From positions 186,001 through 250,000 of the forward strand of contig JBFXAF010000002.1 of assembly GCA_050184585.1 (NCBI GenBank): a stretch of 64,000 bases of DNA, given 5' to 3'. This document shows, in pieces, positions 52,165 through 61,800 of the stretch. The position numbers and the translations under genes were made by a program. Origin of the DNA: JBFXAF01 sp050184585. GTDB lineage: Bacteria > Pseudomonadota > Alphaproteobacteria > Rhizobiales > Rhizobiaceae. The notes under the pieces were generated by a model. The model ran no database searches. It saw only the letters and a program-made list of their open reading frames with translations, and was not told the DNA's origin. Each line of letters starts with the position of its first letter. Position 1 is the stretch's first letter.

Positions 52165-53256
52165 ATGGAAATCGTTCTGACGGTCGAGAACGCCGAAGCG
52201 CTGCCGAGCGCTGCTCCGGCCACTTTCACGGCCAGGGGGCGCAGCTTCCTGATCGGCCGCGAGGACGGCGATTGGACCTTGCCGGACCCGGACATGTTCA
52301 TCTCCGGCTGTCATTGCCAGATCAGGTTCGAGCCCTCGGTCGGCTTCTGGCTCGAGGACGTTTCCCGCAACGGGACGTTCCTCAATGGCTCGACCGACAG
52401 GTTGAGCCTGCCCCATCTCATCCGGTCGGGCGACAGGTTCCGGATCGGCCGCTACATCGTCAGCGCGACGGTCGCTGAAGCAGAGGTCCGGCCCGTCCAG
52501 GTTTCGGCGGCCAAACCCGCCTCACCGGATCCGTTCTTCACCCACACTGGCGAGGAGGGCGGTTCCTCGACGCCGTTGTCTGGTCTCCAGCCCGATCCCG
52601 TCCAGCCGGAAGCCAGACGTCAAACGGACGCGATCCAGTCGGGACGGCGGGTTCTCACCCCCGCGGCTCCGGGTGGCCCGGGTAGCGCCGCCAGCATCCT
52701 TGCCGACATCGCGGTTGGCGCCGGTATCTCCCCGGAGGTCTTCCGGGGTCGCGACACGCGCGAACTGGCGACCGAGATCGGCTCGGTTCTGAGGCTCGTG
52801 GTCGAGGAGCTCTCCACCATGCTGAAGGCCCGCGCCGCGGCGAAGATGATGACGAAGACCGGCCATCAGACGATGATCAGCAGCGCCGGGAACAATCCGC
52901 TCAAATTCGTCCCAGGCGCCGAGGAAATGCTGGAAAAGATGTTCACCCGCCGCAGTTCGGGCTACCTCGACGCGAAGGGGAGCTTCGAGGAGGCGTTCCG
53001 CGATCTCAAGACTCACGAGGTGGCGACCTATGCCGCCATGCAGGCGGCGCTGTCGCGGCTCATGGAGGAACTGTCGCCCGAAACGATCGAAAAGCGGGTT
53101 CCGCCGTCGTCCTTCGGCTCGCGGCGCGGGCGCTCATGGGACGCTTTCGTCAAGACCTGGGAGGCCAGGGAGCAGGCGCATGAGAACGGCATGCTCGATG
53201 TCTTCCTGGCCTATTTCAGCGAGAGCTATGCCTCCGTGTCGAAGCAACGAAAATAG
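52165..53256 (+). CDS. tagH2: T6SS FHA-domain protein TagH (second copy)
   Basis: 363 residues from the ATG at 52165. FHA domain: RSFLIGREDGDWTLPDPDMFISGCHCQIRFEPSVGFWLEDVSRNGTFLNG. The GR loop and the RNGTFLN motif are intact, but the S-R-x-H loop reads S-G-C-H. The C-terminal TagH-like region (ASILADIAVGAGISPEVFRGRD, SSAGNNPLKFVPGAEEMLEKMFTRRSSG) is homologous to TagH copy 1. It opens a second FHA-TssL-TssM set. It is divergent from vgrG; its own promoter was not identified. Confidence 0.88.
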   Translation: MEIVLTVENAEALPSAAPATFTARGRSFLIGREDGDWTLPDPDMFISGCHCQIRFEPSVGFWLEDVSRNGTFLNGSTDRLSLPHLIRSGDRFRIGRYIVSATVAEAEVRPVQVSAAKPASPDPFFTHTGEEGGSSTPLSGLQPDPVQPEARRQTDAIQSGRRVLTPAAPGGPGSAASILADIAVGAGISPEVFRGRDTRELATEIGSVLRLVVEELSTMLKARAAAKMMTKTGHQTMISSAGNNPLKFVPGAEEMLEKMFTRRSSGYLDAKGSFEEAFRDLKTHEVATYAAMQAALSRLMEELSPETIEKRVPPSSFGSRRGRSWDAFVKTWEAREQAHENGMLDVFLAYFSESYASVSKQRK

Positions 53257-53368
53257 CGCCGGCCGCGCGAACGCCATCAATTCGCTCGCATTGTTCTGAT
53301 GTCGTGTCGGAGAAGCGCAACCTTTGCTAGAGTGGCAAGGCAAGTGCTGTCCCACCAAGGCGGGCGTG

Positions 53369-54859
53369 ATGACGAGGTCGAAGGACGACCCTTTCAGCTC
53401 GGATGACAAGTCGCCGTCCAGTATCGGCGCGGGCGACTGGTCGGATCGCACGCAGATCAAGCCTGTCGCCCGCGGCGCCGCGACGGTCTTCGACCCGGGC
53501 ATCGCGGCTCGGCCGCCGAAGGGCGTGAACGCCGGCAAGACCATGGTCGCCGACCGCCGCAGGTCGACGCCCCCGGCATCCGCTGCTGCCCGGCTTCCTT
53601 CGCAGGCCCAGCTGTTCGACGCCGCACGCCGTGCCCGCCACCCGACCGCGAACCCGATCCTCTCGGCGGCCGCGCCGGTCTTCATGGCGCTCGGCCACCT
53701 GCAACTCGCGTCGATCGATCTCGATCAGGACGCGCTGGCGGACGACCTCGCCAGCATGGTGGAAACCTTCGAACGGGCAATCAGCCTGTCCCGCGTCGGC
53801 GAGGCGGACATGCGCATGGCCGGCTACGCCATCTGCGAGACGATTGACGACATCGTTGCCGAGCTTCCCGGCTTCAGCCGCGAGTCCTGGCTCCCTCGGG
53901 GCATGCTGGCGCGTCACTACGATCCGGGCTCGGCGGGTCGAGGCTTCTTCGTGGCGCTCAACCAGTTGCTTGCCGAACCGTCCGGTCATGCCGACATCCT
54001 GGAGCTGATGCACGCCTGCATCGCGTTGGGCTACAAGGGGCAGTACCGCGGGACCGGCGAAACCGAACTCGGGCAAGTCCGCCGGGACGTCTATGAGACC
54101 CTGCGCCACTTCAAGCCCAGGCCTGCCGTCGAACTTTCCTCCCAATGGCGCGGCCAGGACGTGAAAGCGTCCGGGCCTGGCCGAGGAGTACCGATCTGGG
54201 TGATCGCCGCGGCGGCGATAGCGATCGCCGCCGGCGTGTTCTTCGAGCTGAGAAGTGTGGTGACGGACGATGGGGAGGCCGTCGCGGCGGAGTTGCTGGC
54301 GCTCAGCCGTTTCGACCCGGTCCGTATCGAGCACGCGGCCTTCATGTCGCCGATCGTCGAAGAAGCGGAACCCGAGCCGGTCGCAGCGCCGCCGCCACCA
54401 CCGCCTGCCGATCCCCAGCTGGAACGGCTTCGTATCGCCCTCGCGAACGAAATCGCCGGGGGCGCGGTGGAGGTCGCCGTCAAGGGCGACGTCATTGTCA
54501 TCGAAATCGGCAATGCGCGGATGTTCGAGCCGGGACGCGCACGCCTGAAACCGGAATTCCAGGCATTGGCCGGCCCCCTCGGCAAGGCCGTCGGCGCTGA
54601 ACGCGGTCCGATCAGGATCGTCGGCCATACAGACAGCGAAAAGCCCGGAAGACGCAGCGCGTTCAAGTCGAACTACGACCTCTCGGTCGCGCGGGCGGAG
54701 GCGGTGAAACAGGCGCTTGCCGCGGCGATTCCGGAAAAGGATGGCGTCGTCGCCGAAGGCAGGGGCGAGGACGAGCCGATCGCCGACAACGCGACGTCGG
54801 AAGGGCGGGCCATGAACCGTCGCGTGGAACTGCTCATCACGCGCGAGGCCGAGCTTTGA
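53369..54859 (+). CDS. tssL2: T6SS TssL (DotU) with OmpA domain, copy 2
   Basis: 496 residues from the ATG at 53369. An N-terminal low-complexity region (~75 residues) is followed by a DotU bundle (NPILSAAAPVFMALGHLQLASIDLD, GYAICETIDDIVAELPGFSRE, NQLLAEPSGHADILELMHACIALGYKGQYRG), a membrane helix (VPIWVIAAAAIAIAAGVFFEL, ~residue 275) and an OmpA-like domain (IRIVGHTDSEKPGRRSAFKSNYDLSVARAEAV, NRRVELLITREAEL). Same architecture as TssL copy 1 but clearly diverged. 112 bp after the FHA gene and 37 bp before TssM copy 2. Confidence 0.92.
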   Translation: MTRSKDDPFSSDDKSPSSIGAGDWSDRTQIKPVARGAATVFDPGIAARPPKGVNAGKTMVADRRRSTPPASAAARLPSQAQLFDAARRARHPTANPILSAAAPVFMALGHLQLASIDLDQDALADDLASMVETFERAISLSRVGEADMRMAGYAICETIDDIVAELPGFSRESWLPRGMLARHYDPGSAGRGFFVALNQLLAEPSGHADILELMHACIALGYKGQYRGTGETELGQVRRDVYETLRHFKPRPAVELSSQWRGQDVKASGPGRGVPIWVIAAAAIAIAAGVFFELRSVVTDDGEAVAAELLALSRFDPVRIEHAAFMSPIVEEAEPEPVAAPPPPPPADPQLERLRIALANEIAGGAVEVAVKGDVIVIEIGNARMFEPGRARLKPEFQALAGPLGKAVGAERGPIRIVGHTDSEKPGRRSAFKSNYDLSVARAEAVKQALAAAIPEKDGVVAEGRGEDEPIADNATSEGRAMNRRVELLITREAEL

Positions 54860-54896
54860 CGCGGTCCTCGCCAACGGCACAGGCAGTCCATCCCGC

Positions 54897-57800
54897 ATGA
54901 TCTGGTTGATGCGGCTATTCGGCTTGCTTGCGCTTGGCGGGTTCGCCGCGGCGGTATGGTATGCCGGGCCGCTGATCAGCTTCGACGGACAGCCGGTGCT
55001 GGAACCGGAGCTCGTTCGACTTGCGATCATCGGGACGGCGACGGCGCTCGTGGCCGCCTATTATGGCGTCAGGTATCTTCGCGCCCGCTCGGCGCAGAGG
55101 AAGCTGGAGGCCGTACTGGCGCAGGGTGGCGTGGATGAAAGCGACGCGTCCGAGCTCGAAGCCCGCATGGCGGACGCCGTCACGACACTGAAGCGCGTCA
55201 CGGGTCGCCGATCCTACCTCTATGAACTGCCCTGGTATGTGATCATCGGCCCGCCCGGAGCCGGCAAGACCACGGCTCTGGTCAATTCGGGCCTCAATTT
55301 CCCCCTCGCCGGTTCCGGCGTCGCGCAGCCCGTCTCGGGCGTTGGCGGCACGCGCTACTGCGACTGGTGGTTCACGGACGAGGCGGTGCTGATCGACACG
55401 GCGGGCCGCTACACCACACAGGATTCGGACCAGCGGCGCGACAGCAGGAGCTGGCTCGCATTCCTATCGACGCTGAAGCGCTACCGGCCGACCCAGCCCC
55501 TCAACGGCGTCATCCTGGCCTTCAGCATCCAGGATCTCATCACCCTCGACGGGCATGAACTCGGCGCCCATGTGAGCGAGATCCGCAACCGGCTCCGCGA
55601 GATTCACGAGACGCTCAAGGTCGAGTTCCCGGTCTACGTGCTGTTCACGAAGGCCGATCTCGCGAACGGGTTCGCCGAGTTCTTCGGCGACCTGGACGAA
55701 GGAGCACGGCGCCAGATCTGGGGCGCCACGTTCGCCTCGGGTGAAGTCCTCCAGCATGCGTCAGTCCTGTTCGACACGTTGTCCCTACGGCTGTCGGAGG
55801 AAACGACCGACCGGCTGGCCGAAGCGGACAGCCTTCAGGCCCGCAATGCGATCTTCGGCTTCGCGTCGCAGTTCGATGGGCTGAAGGAACCCATCCTCAA
55901 CTTCCTGAAGGGCGTTTTCGAGCCGGCCCGCCCGCCGGTGCCCGCTATCCTGCGAGGTTTCTACTTCTCGTCCGGAACCCAGGAAGGCACGCCGATCGAC
56001 CGGTTCCTGGGCACGCTCGGCCGCGCCTTCGGCGGCAACGGTGGGGTTCAACTCTCGGGGGCAGGCAAGAGCTTCTTCCTGCACGACCTCCTGGCGAAGG
56101 TCGTTTTCGGCGAATCCGGTCTGGTCTCCTCCGATCCCGCCGTCATCCGGCGTACGCAGGCGCTGCGATATGCAAGCATGGGCGCGATCGCCGCCGCCGC
56201 GCTTGCATTTCTCGCATTCGCAGGCTCGAGCTTTCTGGCCAACCGCGAGCTGGTATCTTCCACGGGTCTCGCGGTCGAGCAGTACCGATCGAGCGCCGGG
56301 CCGCTGCTCGCTACCCCCACCATCACCGAAACCGACTTCGAAACGATCATCGGCGCACTGGACGACATTCGCGGACTGCCCGCCGGCTATGATAACCGCA
56401 GTCCGGCATCGGCGTTGGAGGAGAGCTTCCGGCTCGGCCAGCGCGACCGCCTGGTGTCGGCGTCGGAGCACACCTATCGCGCCGCGCTGGAGCGGCTGTT
56501 CCGGCCGCGCCTGCTCCTCTATCTCGAGCGCACCATCGAGAGGGAAAAGGCGAACGCGCTTGCCATGTACGAACCGCTGAGGGTCTATCTGACGCTCGGC
56601 GGCAAGTCGCCGCGGAGCAACGACGAACTCGTCGTCTCCTGGTTCGCGCGGGAATGGCAGACCCTCTACCCCGGCGCCCAGAACCGCACCGGGCGTGAGC
56701 AGCTCGAACTTCACCTGCGGGCCATGCTGTCGCTGGACGACGCGATGGAGGCGGCCTACGACCTCAATCAGCCCCTCATCGAAGGCGCGCAACGCTCCCT
56801 CGGCCAGCTTACTCTGGCGGAACGAGCGGCGGCGATGATGGGTTCGTCCCGATATGCGGCGGACCGTTACGATTTCGGCTTCGGCCAGCGCGCCGGCAGC
56901 GAGGCTCCGGTCGTCCTCGAAACCCTCGGTGGAGGCAACATAGGCGGGCTGCGGGTCGCCGGGCTCTACACCTATGCCGGGTTCAAGGACGTGTTCCTCG
57001 CGCAACTGTCCCAGCTGTCGCGGCGACTGGTCGAGGAAACCTGGGTGATGGGCTCCGGCGGCGGACAGGTCGACCTCGAGACGGAACTTCTTCTGGTCGG
57101 TCCGGAACTGGTCGACGCTTACGGCAAGGAGTTCGTTGCCGCCTGGAACAAGGATCTCGACAGGCTCAAGTTCAAGCCGATGGCGGACGACAGCCCGGAT
57201 TATCTGGTGCTCTCGGCGGCCGCCAATGCCGAGTCGCCGATCGTGAAACTGATGGAGGCGATCGCGGCGGAAACCGCGCTGACGCACGCAGCCCGCGCGC
57301 TCGCCGAGACGGATGAAGTCGAGACCGTCGCCGACGGGCTGCGCAAGATTGGGATCGTCCTGCCGGGGGGGAAATCGCAAAGCCGCGCCGGCGCGACGGA
57401 CCTGTCGGTCGGCCGCAATCCCGGCGCCGCCATCGAGGCCCAGTTCCGGCCCTATCAGGAGATCATGGCCGGTCAGCCGGGACGCCGGCCGATCGATTCG
57501 CTTTCCCGGAACTTCCGCGACATCTACCAAAGCTTCGTCGTGGCCGCCTCCGCCACGACGCAGTCCGAGCGGATCGACCCCAACCTGCAGCTACAGATAT
57601 CCAACCTGCGCACCAATGCGTCGCGCCTGCCCCGTGCGCTTGCGCGGATGGTCGGCGCGGTCGCCGACGAGCTGGAGGGTGGCGTCGCCGAGGCCTCGAC
57701 CGGGCAGCTTGCCCAGATGCTGACCGAGACGGTGACCGGAGCCTGCGATGCGGCGATCACCGACCGCTATCCGTTCAGTGTCGGGGCCACGCAGGATGTC

Positions 57801-58397
57801 TCGCTCGCCGATTTCTCGAATCTCTTCGCCCCCGGCGGCCTGATCGACCGGTTCTTCGCCCAGAACCTGTCGGTGCTCGCGGATACGAGCGGCTCCACCT
57901 GGCAGTGGCGCCAGGATACCAGGCTCGGGCGGGAGCTCTCGCAGGAGACCCTGCGTAGTTTCCAGCGCGCCGCCGAAATCCGCGACGCCTTCTTCTCCGG
58001 ATCGCAGGCCAATCCCGCTGTCACCCTCACGATCACGCCCTTCTCCCTCCACGGGGACGCCGACGTCGCCAGCCTGGAAGCGGCGGGACAGGTCATCCAG
58101 AGCTATCAGACCGGAAACAGCACGAGCCAACTCATCTGGCCGGGCGATGCCAGCGGAACGGCACGGCTGACCTTGTCGCCGGAACTGCCCGGCCGCGAGT
58201 CGGCCATCGGCTTCGAAGGCGCGTGGGCGCTGAAGCGGCTCTTCGAGCAGGCGGATTTCAAGACCAACGGGGACAGGCTCGAGATGCGTTTCCTGATCGG
58301 CGGCCGGGACGTCGCCTACATGATCGCGACCGATCGCGGACGCGAGCCGCTGGGCGGCAACGCACTCTCTTCCTTCAGGTGCCCGCGTGACCTCTGA
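54897..58397 (+). CDS. tssM2: T6SS TssM (IcmF), copy 2
   Basis: 1166 residues. Two N-terminal membrane helices (about residues 5-23 and 36-54), an intact P-loop GPPGAGKTTALVNSGLNF (~118) and DTAGRYTTQDSD, a third helix at ~425-443 (MGAIAAAALAFLAFAGSSFL), and the periplasmic IcmF C-terminal region (TSQLIWPGDASGTARLTLSPEL). As with copy 1, no catalytic change is seen. It could serve an alternative membrane complex or combine with TssL2 only. TssM1 and TssM2 align along their whole length with much divergence. Confidence 0.93.
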   Translation: MIWLMRLFGLLALGGFAAAVWYAGPLISFDGQPVLEPELVRLAIIGTATALVAAYYGVRYLRARSAQRKLEAVLAQGGVDESDASELEARMADAVTTLKRVTGRRSYLYELPWYVIIGPPGAGKTTALVNSGLNFPLAGSGVAQPVSGVGGTRYCDWWFTDEAVLIDTAGRYTTQDSDQRRDSRSWLAFLSTLKRYRPTQPLNGVILAFSIQDLITLDGHELGAHVSEIRNRLREIHETLKVEFPVYVLFTKADLANGFAEFFGDLDEGARRQIWGATFASGEVLQHASVLFDTLSLRLSEETTDRLAEADSLQARNAIFGFASQFDGLKEPILNFLKGVFEPARPPVPAILRGFYFSSGTQEGTPIDRFLGTLGRAFGGNGGVQLSGAGKSFFLHDLLAKVVFGESGLVSSDPAVIRRTQALRYASMGAIAAAALAFLAFAGSSFLANRELVSSTGLAVEQYRSSAGPLLATPTITETDFETIIGALDDIRGLPAGYDNRSPASALEESFRLGQRDRLVSASEHTYRAALERLFRPRLLLYLERTIEREKANALAMYEPLRVYLTLGGKSPRSNDELVVSWFAREWQTLYPGAQNRTGREQLELHLRAMLSLDDAMEAAYDLNQPLIEGAQRSLGQLTLAERAAAMMGSSRYAADRYDFGFGQRAGSEAPVVLETLGGGNIGGLRVAGLYTYAGFKDVFLAQLSQLSRRLVEETWVMGSGGGQVDLETELLLVGPELVDAYGKEFVAAWNKDLDRLKFKPMADDSPDYLVLSAAANAESPIVKLMEAIAAETALTHAARALAETDEVETVADGLRKIGIVLPGGKSQSRAGATDLSVGRNPGAAIEAQFRPYQEIMAGQPGRRPIDSLSRNFRDIYQSFVVAASATTQSERIDPNLQLQISNLRTNASRLPRALARMVGAVADELEGGVAEASTGQLAQMLTETVTGACDAAITDRYPFSVGATQDVSLADFSNLFAPGGLIDRFFAQNLSVLADTSGSTWQWRQDTRLGRELSQETLRSFQRAAEIRDAFFSGSQANPAVTLTITPFSLHGDADVASLEAAGQVIQSYQTGNSTSQLIWPGDASGTARLTLSPELPGRESAIGFEGAWALKRLFEQADFKTNGDRLEMRFLIGGRDVAYMIATDRGREPLGGNALSSFRCPRDL

Positions 58398-58544
58398 GCG
58401 CCCCCGTCGCCTCCAGCACCCGTTTTCCGGACGATCTGCCCCGAAAAAGCCGCCGGAGCCCGGGATTGATATGCCTATACTCTCTGGGGCGAGGCTGTGG
58501 CAGACTATCCTGCGCATCATTGGGATCATGCGTTGCGGAGAAGT

Positions 58545-59297
58545 ATGGTGAGCGCATCGCAGCCTGCGAACGACCTCAGCTTGCCGTTTGAAAGCTATGG
58601 CGTCAGTCATCCCGGCTGCGTCCGCGACGAAAACGAGGACAACTACCTCATCGAGCCCCGCAGCGGTCTGTGGGTCGTCGCCGACGGCATGGGCGGCCAC
58701 GAGGCAGGACGATTCGCCTCCGAGACGATCGTCAACCACCTCGCCACGATCGGCGTCGCGCATTCGGCGGCGGAACTGCGCGCGCATTTCGAGGATCGTC
58801 TCGTCAAGGCGCATGACGAGATCCGCGACCTCTCGCGCCGCCGCGGCGTCACGATCGGGTCGACCGTCGCGGCATTGCTGGCGATGGACGGGCGCTTCGC
58901 CTGCCTGTGGTCGGGCGACAGCCGGGTCTACCTCATCCGCGACGGGGTGATTTCGCAGCTGTCGCGGGACCATACCGAAGTCCAGGATTTGCTGGATCGC
59001 GGCATGATCACACCGGCCGAGGCCAGCAACTGGCCGCGCCGGAACGTGATCACCCGCGCCGTCGGCGTCGGCGAGGACATCGTCATCGACTTCCAGCAGG
59101 GCGAGTTGCGCCCGGACGATGTCTTCGTGCTCAACTCGGACGGCCTCACCGCCCATGTCAGCGACGCGGAGATCGAGCAGGCGGTGAACGCCGGCGGCCC
59201 CCAGGGCGGGTGCGACCAGCTCTTGGCGATGGTGTTGAGGCGAGGTGGGACGGACAACGTGACGATCGTCGCGGTGCGCGTTCTGGCCGGGTTGTGA
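58545..59297 (+). CDS. pppA: T6SS PP2C-type Ser/Thr phosphatase PppA
   Basis: 250 residues from the ATG at 58545, with GCGGAG upstream. PP2C motifs: HPGCVRDENEDNYLIEP, LWVVADGMGGHEAG, GSTVAALLAMDGRFACLWSGDSRVYLIRDG, VFVLNSDGLTAHVSD and GGTDNVTIVAVRV, with the metal aspartates intact. PppA counteracts PpkA and dephosphorylates FHA-bound targets to switch T6SS off. It lies between TssM copy 2 and PpkA; the stop is 45 bp from ppkA. Confidence 0.92.
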   Translation: MVSASQPANDLSLPFESYGVSHPGCVRDENEDNYLIEPRSGLWVVADGMGGHEAGRFASETIVNHLATIGVAHSAAELRAHFEDRLVKAHDEIRDLSRRRGVTIGSTVAALLAMDGRFACLWSGDSRVYLIRDGVISQLSRDHTEVQDLLDRGMITPAEASNWPRRNVITRAVGVGEDIVIDFQQGELRPDDVFVLNSDGLTAHVSDAEIEQAVNAGGPQGGCDQLLAMVLRRGGTDNVTIVAVRVLAGL

Positions 59298-59342
59298 ACG
59301 GACTTCTGAAGGGTCGGATTCCGTGAGAAAGAACTGAGTCTT

Positions 59343-61343
59343 ATGGCAATGGAAGACGACAAGACGAGGATAACGCCCGAGGTCGCGTCAACTGGACAGG
59401 GGACCCAGTTGAGCGGCATCTACGAGCTGGACGAGCGCATCGCGTCGGGTGGGATGGGCGAGGTCTATCGCGGCCACAACATCCAGACGGGCGACAAGGT
59501 GGCGATCAAGATCGTGCTGCCCGAGTTCGCGCGCGACCAGACGATTCTGGCCCTCTTCCGCAAGGAAGCGTCGATCCTCAACCACCTCTCGCACGACGCG
59601 ATCGTGCGATATCATGTCTTCACCATCGATGCGGGCATACAGCGTCCGTACCTCGCGATGGAGTTCGTCGACGGCGACGCGCTGTTCGACATCATCAAGC
59701 GCGGACCCATGTCGATGGAGGAGGTCCGCCGCCTCTGCCATCGGCTGGCGCTCGGGCTTAGGGCTGTGCACGAGGCTGGTGCGGTGCACCGCGACCTGTC
59801 CCCGGACAACATCATCCTGCCCGGCGGTCGGGTCGAAAGGGCAAAGATCATCGATTTCGGCATCGCCCGCTCCTCCCATGTCGGCGGCGAAACGCTGATC
59901 GGCGGCAAGTTCGCCGGCAAGTACAACTATGTGTCACCGGAACAGCTCGGTCTGAACGGCGGCGAGGTCAGCGACAAGTCGGATATCTACAGCCTCGGCC
60001 TGGTCATGGCCGCGGCCCTTTTGGGCAAGCCTCTGGAGATGAGCGGCTCGCAGCTCGACATCGTCGAGAAGCGGCGCACCGTACCGGACCTGAGCGAGAT
60101 CGACCCGGCGTTCCGTCCGGTCATCGAAGGCATGCTGCAGCCCGATCCGCACGACAGGCCATCAAGCGCTGAGCTTGCGGATATGACGAGCCCGGTCGCC
60201 TTCGGCGAGGCGGGCTCGCAGACGTCCGTCGCCATGGGCGACAAGGGCCGGGAGGATCGGTCTTCGCAGTTCGTCCCGCACCGGCCGGCCCAGTTCGAAC
60301 GCGCGCGCCCGGCCGCTCCTCCCCCGCGACCCGCACCCGGCCCGAAGGCTCCCGTGGCTACGGGCAGGCTTCGCAATCTCGCCATCGGTGGGGCTGCCGC
60401 GGTCCTCGTCCTCGCCGGCATCGGCGCCTACGCCGGAGGCCTCTTCTCGTCCGCGACCACCGAAACGGCGGACGTGAAGGCCAGGACCGATCTGGCCCCT
60501 GCCCCGGAACCGGCCGAGCCGGTGGCGGAAGACGAGGCGGCTCCGCCCGCTCCCGCCGAAGAGGTCGCGAGCGCCGCACCGGATTCACCCGCCGAAACGG
60601 TTGCGCCCGCGGAGGACGCACCGCCGGCGGTCGCCGGGCAGCCGGAGCCGGACGCCCCTGCGGAGACGGATGTGGCGGCGGCGATGCCCGTTCCGGAGCC
60701 TGAGGCTCCACCCACCGTCGATCCCGTTGAGGTCGTCGACTGGGTCAACACATATGACGCCGGGGCGTGCTTCCATGCGTCGACCACCGCGACGCCCGAC
60801 TCGATCACCATCGACGGCTACGGTGCGTCGGTCGACGCCTTCGACAGGATGGCAGCCGCGGTGCAGTCGGAATTCGGGCTTGCGCCGCAACTCAACATTC
60901 GCGCCATCGAACCGGCCCAGTGCGCCGTGCCTGCCTTTGCCGGGGATGCCAGCGCTGGCGCTACGCCGACGCTGGCGCTCGAACAGACCGCGATCCGGGA
61001 CGGCACGCCGGTGGTCGGGACGCTCACCACCGCGGGCGACGGGGACGCAAGCGTGTTCCTGGTCGATCACAAGGGCATGGTGTTCAACCTGACCGAGCGC
61101 TTCGACCTGCGCAAGCCAAGCGTCGATTTCAGCATCCCGCTCGGCCTGGGCGGCGCGGACAAGGCAACCGGACGCGCCCTGCCGCAAATGCTCGTGGCCG
61201 TCTCCGGCACAAGGGGCATCGGTGCGGCGAACTTCACGCGTCCGGTTCCCGCCGATCAGCTGTTCCAGGCGATGACGGAGGAATTCCAAGCCCAGGGACG
61301 CTCCGCCAAGGTCGCGGTTCAGGTCTTCGAACTCGGCGGCTGA
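59343..61343 (+). CDS. ppkA: T6SS Ser/Thr protein kinase PpkA
   Basis: 666 residues. Hanks-type kinase domain (residues ~25-280) with P-loop IASGGMGEVYRG, VAIKIVL, HRDLSPDNIIL, IDFGIA and GKFAGKYNYVSPEQL, all catalytic residues intact. A Pro/Ala linker and a membrane helix (LAIGGAAAVLVLAGIGAYAGGLF, ~345-367) lead to an Ala/Pro/Glu-rich stretch and a C-terminal periplasmic domain (residues ~465-666: VNTYDAGACFHASTTATPDSITIDGYG...), which probably senses envelope signals. PpkA phosphorylates partners bound by FHA proteins and starts T6SS firing. The next gene starts 1 bp after its stop. Confidence 0.92.
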   Translation: MAMEDDKTRITPEVASTGQGTQLSGIYELDERIASGGMGEVYRGHNIQTGDKVAIKIVLPEFARDQTILALFRKEASILNHLSHDAIVRYHVFTIDAGIQRPYLAMEFVDGDALFDIIKRGPMSMEEVRRLCHRLALGLRAVHEAGAVHRDLSPDNIILPGGRVERAKIIDFGIARSSHVGGETLIGGKFAGKYNYVSPEQLGLNGGEVSDKSDIYSLGLVMAAALLGKPLEMSGSQLDIVEKRRTVPDLSEIDPAFRPVIEGMLQPDPHDRPSSAELADMTSPVAFGEAGSQTSVAMGDKGREDRSSQFVPHRPAQFERARPAAPPPRPAPGPKAPVATGRLRNLAIGGAAAVLVLAGIGAYAGGLFSSATTETADVKARTDLAPAPEPAEPVAEDEAAPPAPAEEVASAAPDSPAETVAPAEDAPPAVAGQPEPDAPAETDVAAAMPVPEPEAPPTVDPVEVVDWVNTYDAGACFHASTTATPDSITIDGYGASVDAFDRMAAAVQSEFGLAPQLNIRAIEPAQCAVPAFAGDASAGATPTLALEQTAIRDGTPVVGTLTTAGDGDASVFLVDHKGMVFNLTERFDLRKPSVDFSIPLGLGGADKATGRALPQMLVAVSGTRGIGAANFTRPVPADQLFQAMTEEFQAQGRSAKVAVQVFELGG

Positions 61344-61344
61344 C

Positions 61345-61800
61345 ATGCGCGGACGGGACGTTCGCAAATCCGTGCTGCCGGGGATCGATAGTCCCGTGTG
61401 GATCGCGGCGGCGTTCGCGCTGCTCGCCTGCCTTTGGACCAATTCCGCGCGCGCGGAGTTCACCGTCTGCAACCAGACACTGGACGTCGTCAACCTGGCG
61501 GTCGGCCAGGAAGTCGACCAGGCGTTCCAGACCGACGGGTGGTGGACGATCGGCGCCAACCAATGCGTCGACGTCATTCGCGAGGAACTGTCGAACCGCT
61601 ACGTCTACCTCTACGCGACCGATGTGTTCGGCAATGTCATGCTCGAAGGGTCGACGGACATGTGCGTCGAGAAGCGTCGCTTCACGATCCGGGGCCTCCA
61701 CCAGTGCTGGCAGCGGGGCCACATCCAGGCCCGGTTCGTCGAGGTCGACACGCTGGAACAGCTGCGCTGGACTTTCTTCCTGACCGGACAGGACCGGTGA
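61345..61800 (+). CDS. DUF1036 exported protein
   Basis: 151 residues. N-terminal hydrophobic leader (SPVWIAAAFALLACLWTNSARA, cleavage after ~residue 37) and a DUF1036 domain: FTVCNQTLDVVNLAVG, GWWTIGANQCVDVIREELSNRYVYLYATDVFG, MCVEKRRFTIRGLHQCWQRGH. Four Cys residues suggest disulfides in the periplasm. DUF1036 genes are often near T6SS kinases or envelope proteins; the role is unknown. It overlaps the next gene by 4 bp (GTGA). Confidence 0.85.
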   Translation: MRGRDVRKSVLPGIDSPVWIAAAFALLACLWTNSARAEFTVCNQTLDVVNLAVGQEVDQAFQTDGWWTIGANQCVDVIREELSNRYVYLYATDVFGNVMLEGSTDMCVEKRRFTIRGLHQCWQRGHIQARFVEVDTLEQLRWTFFLTGQDR

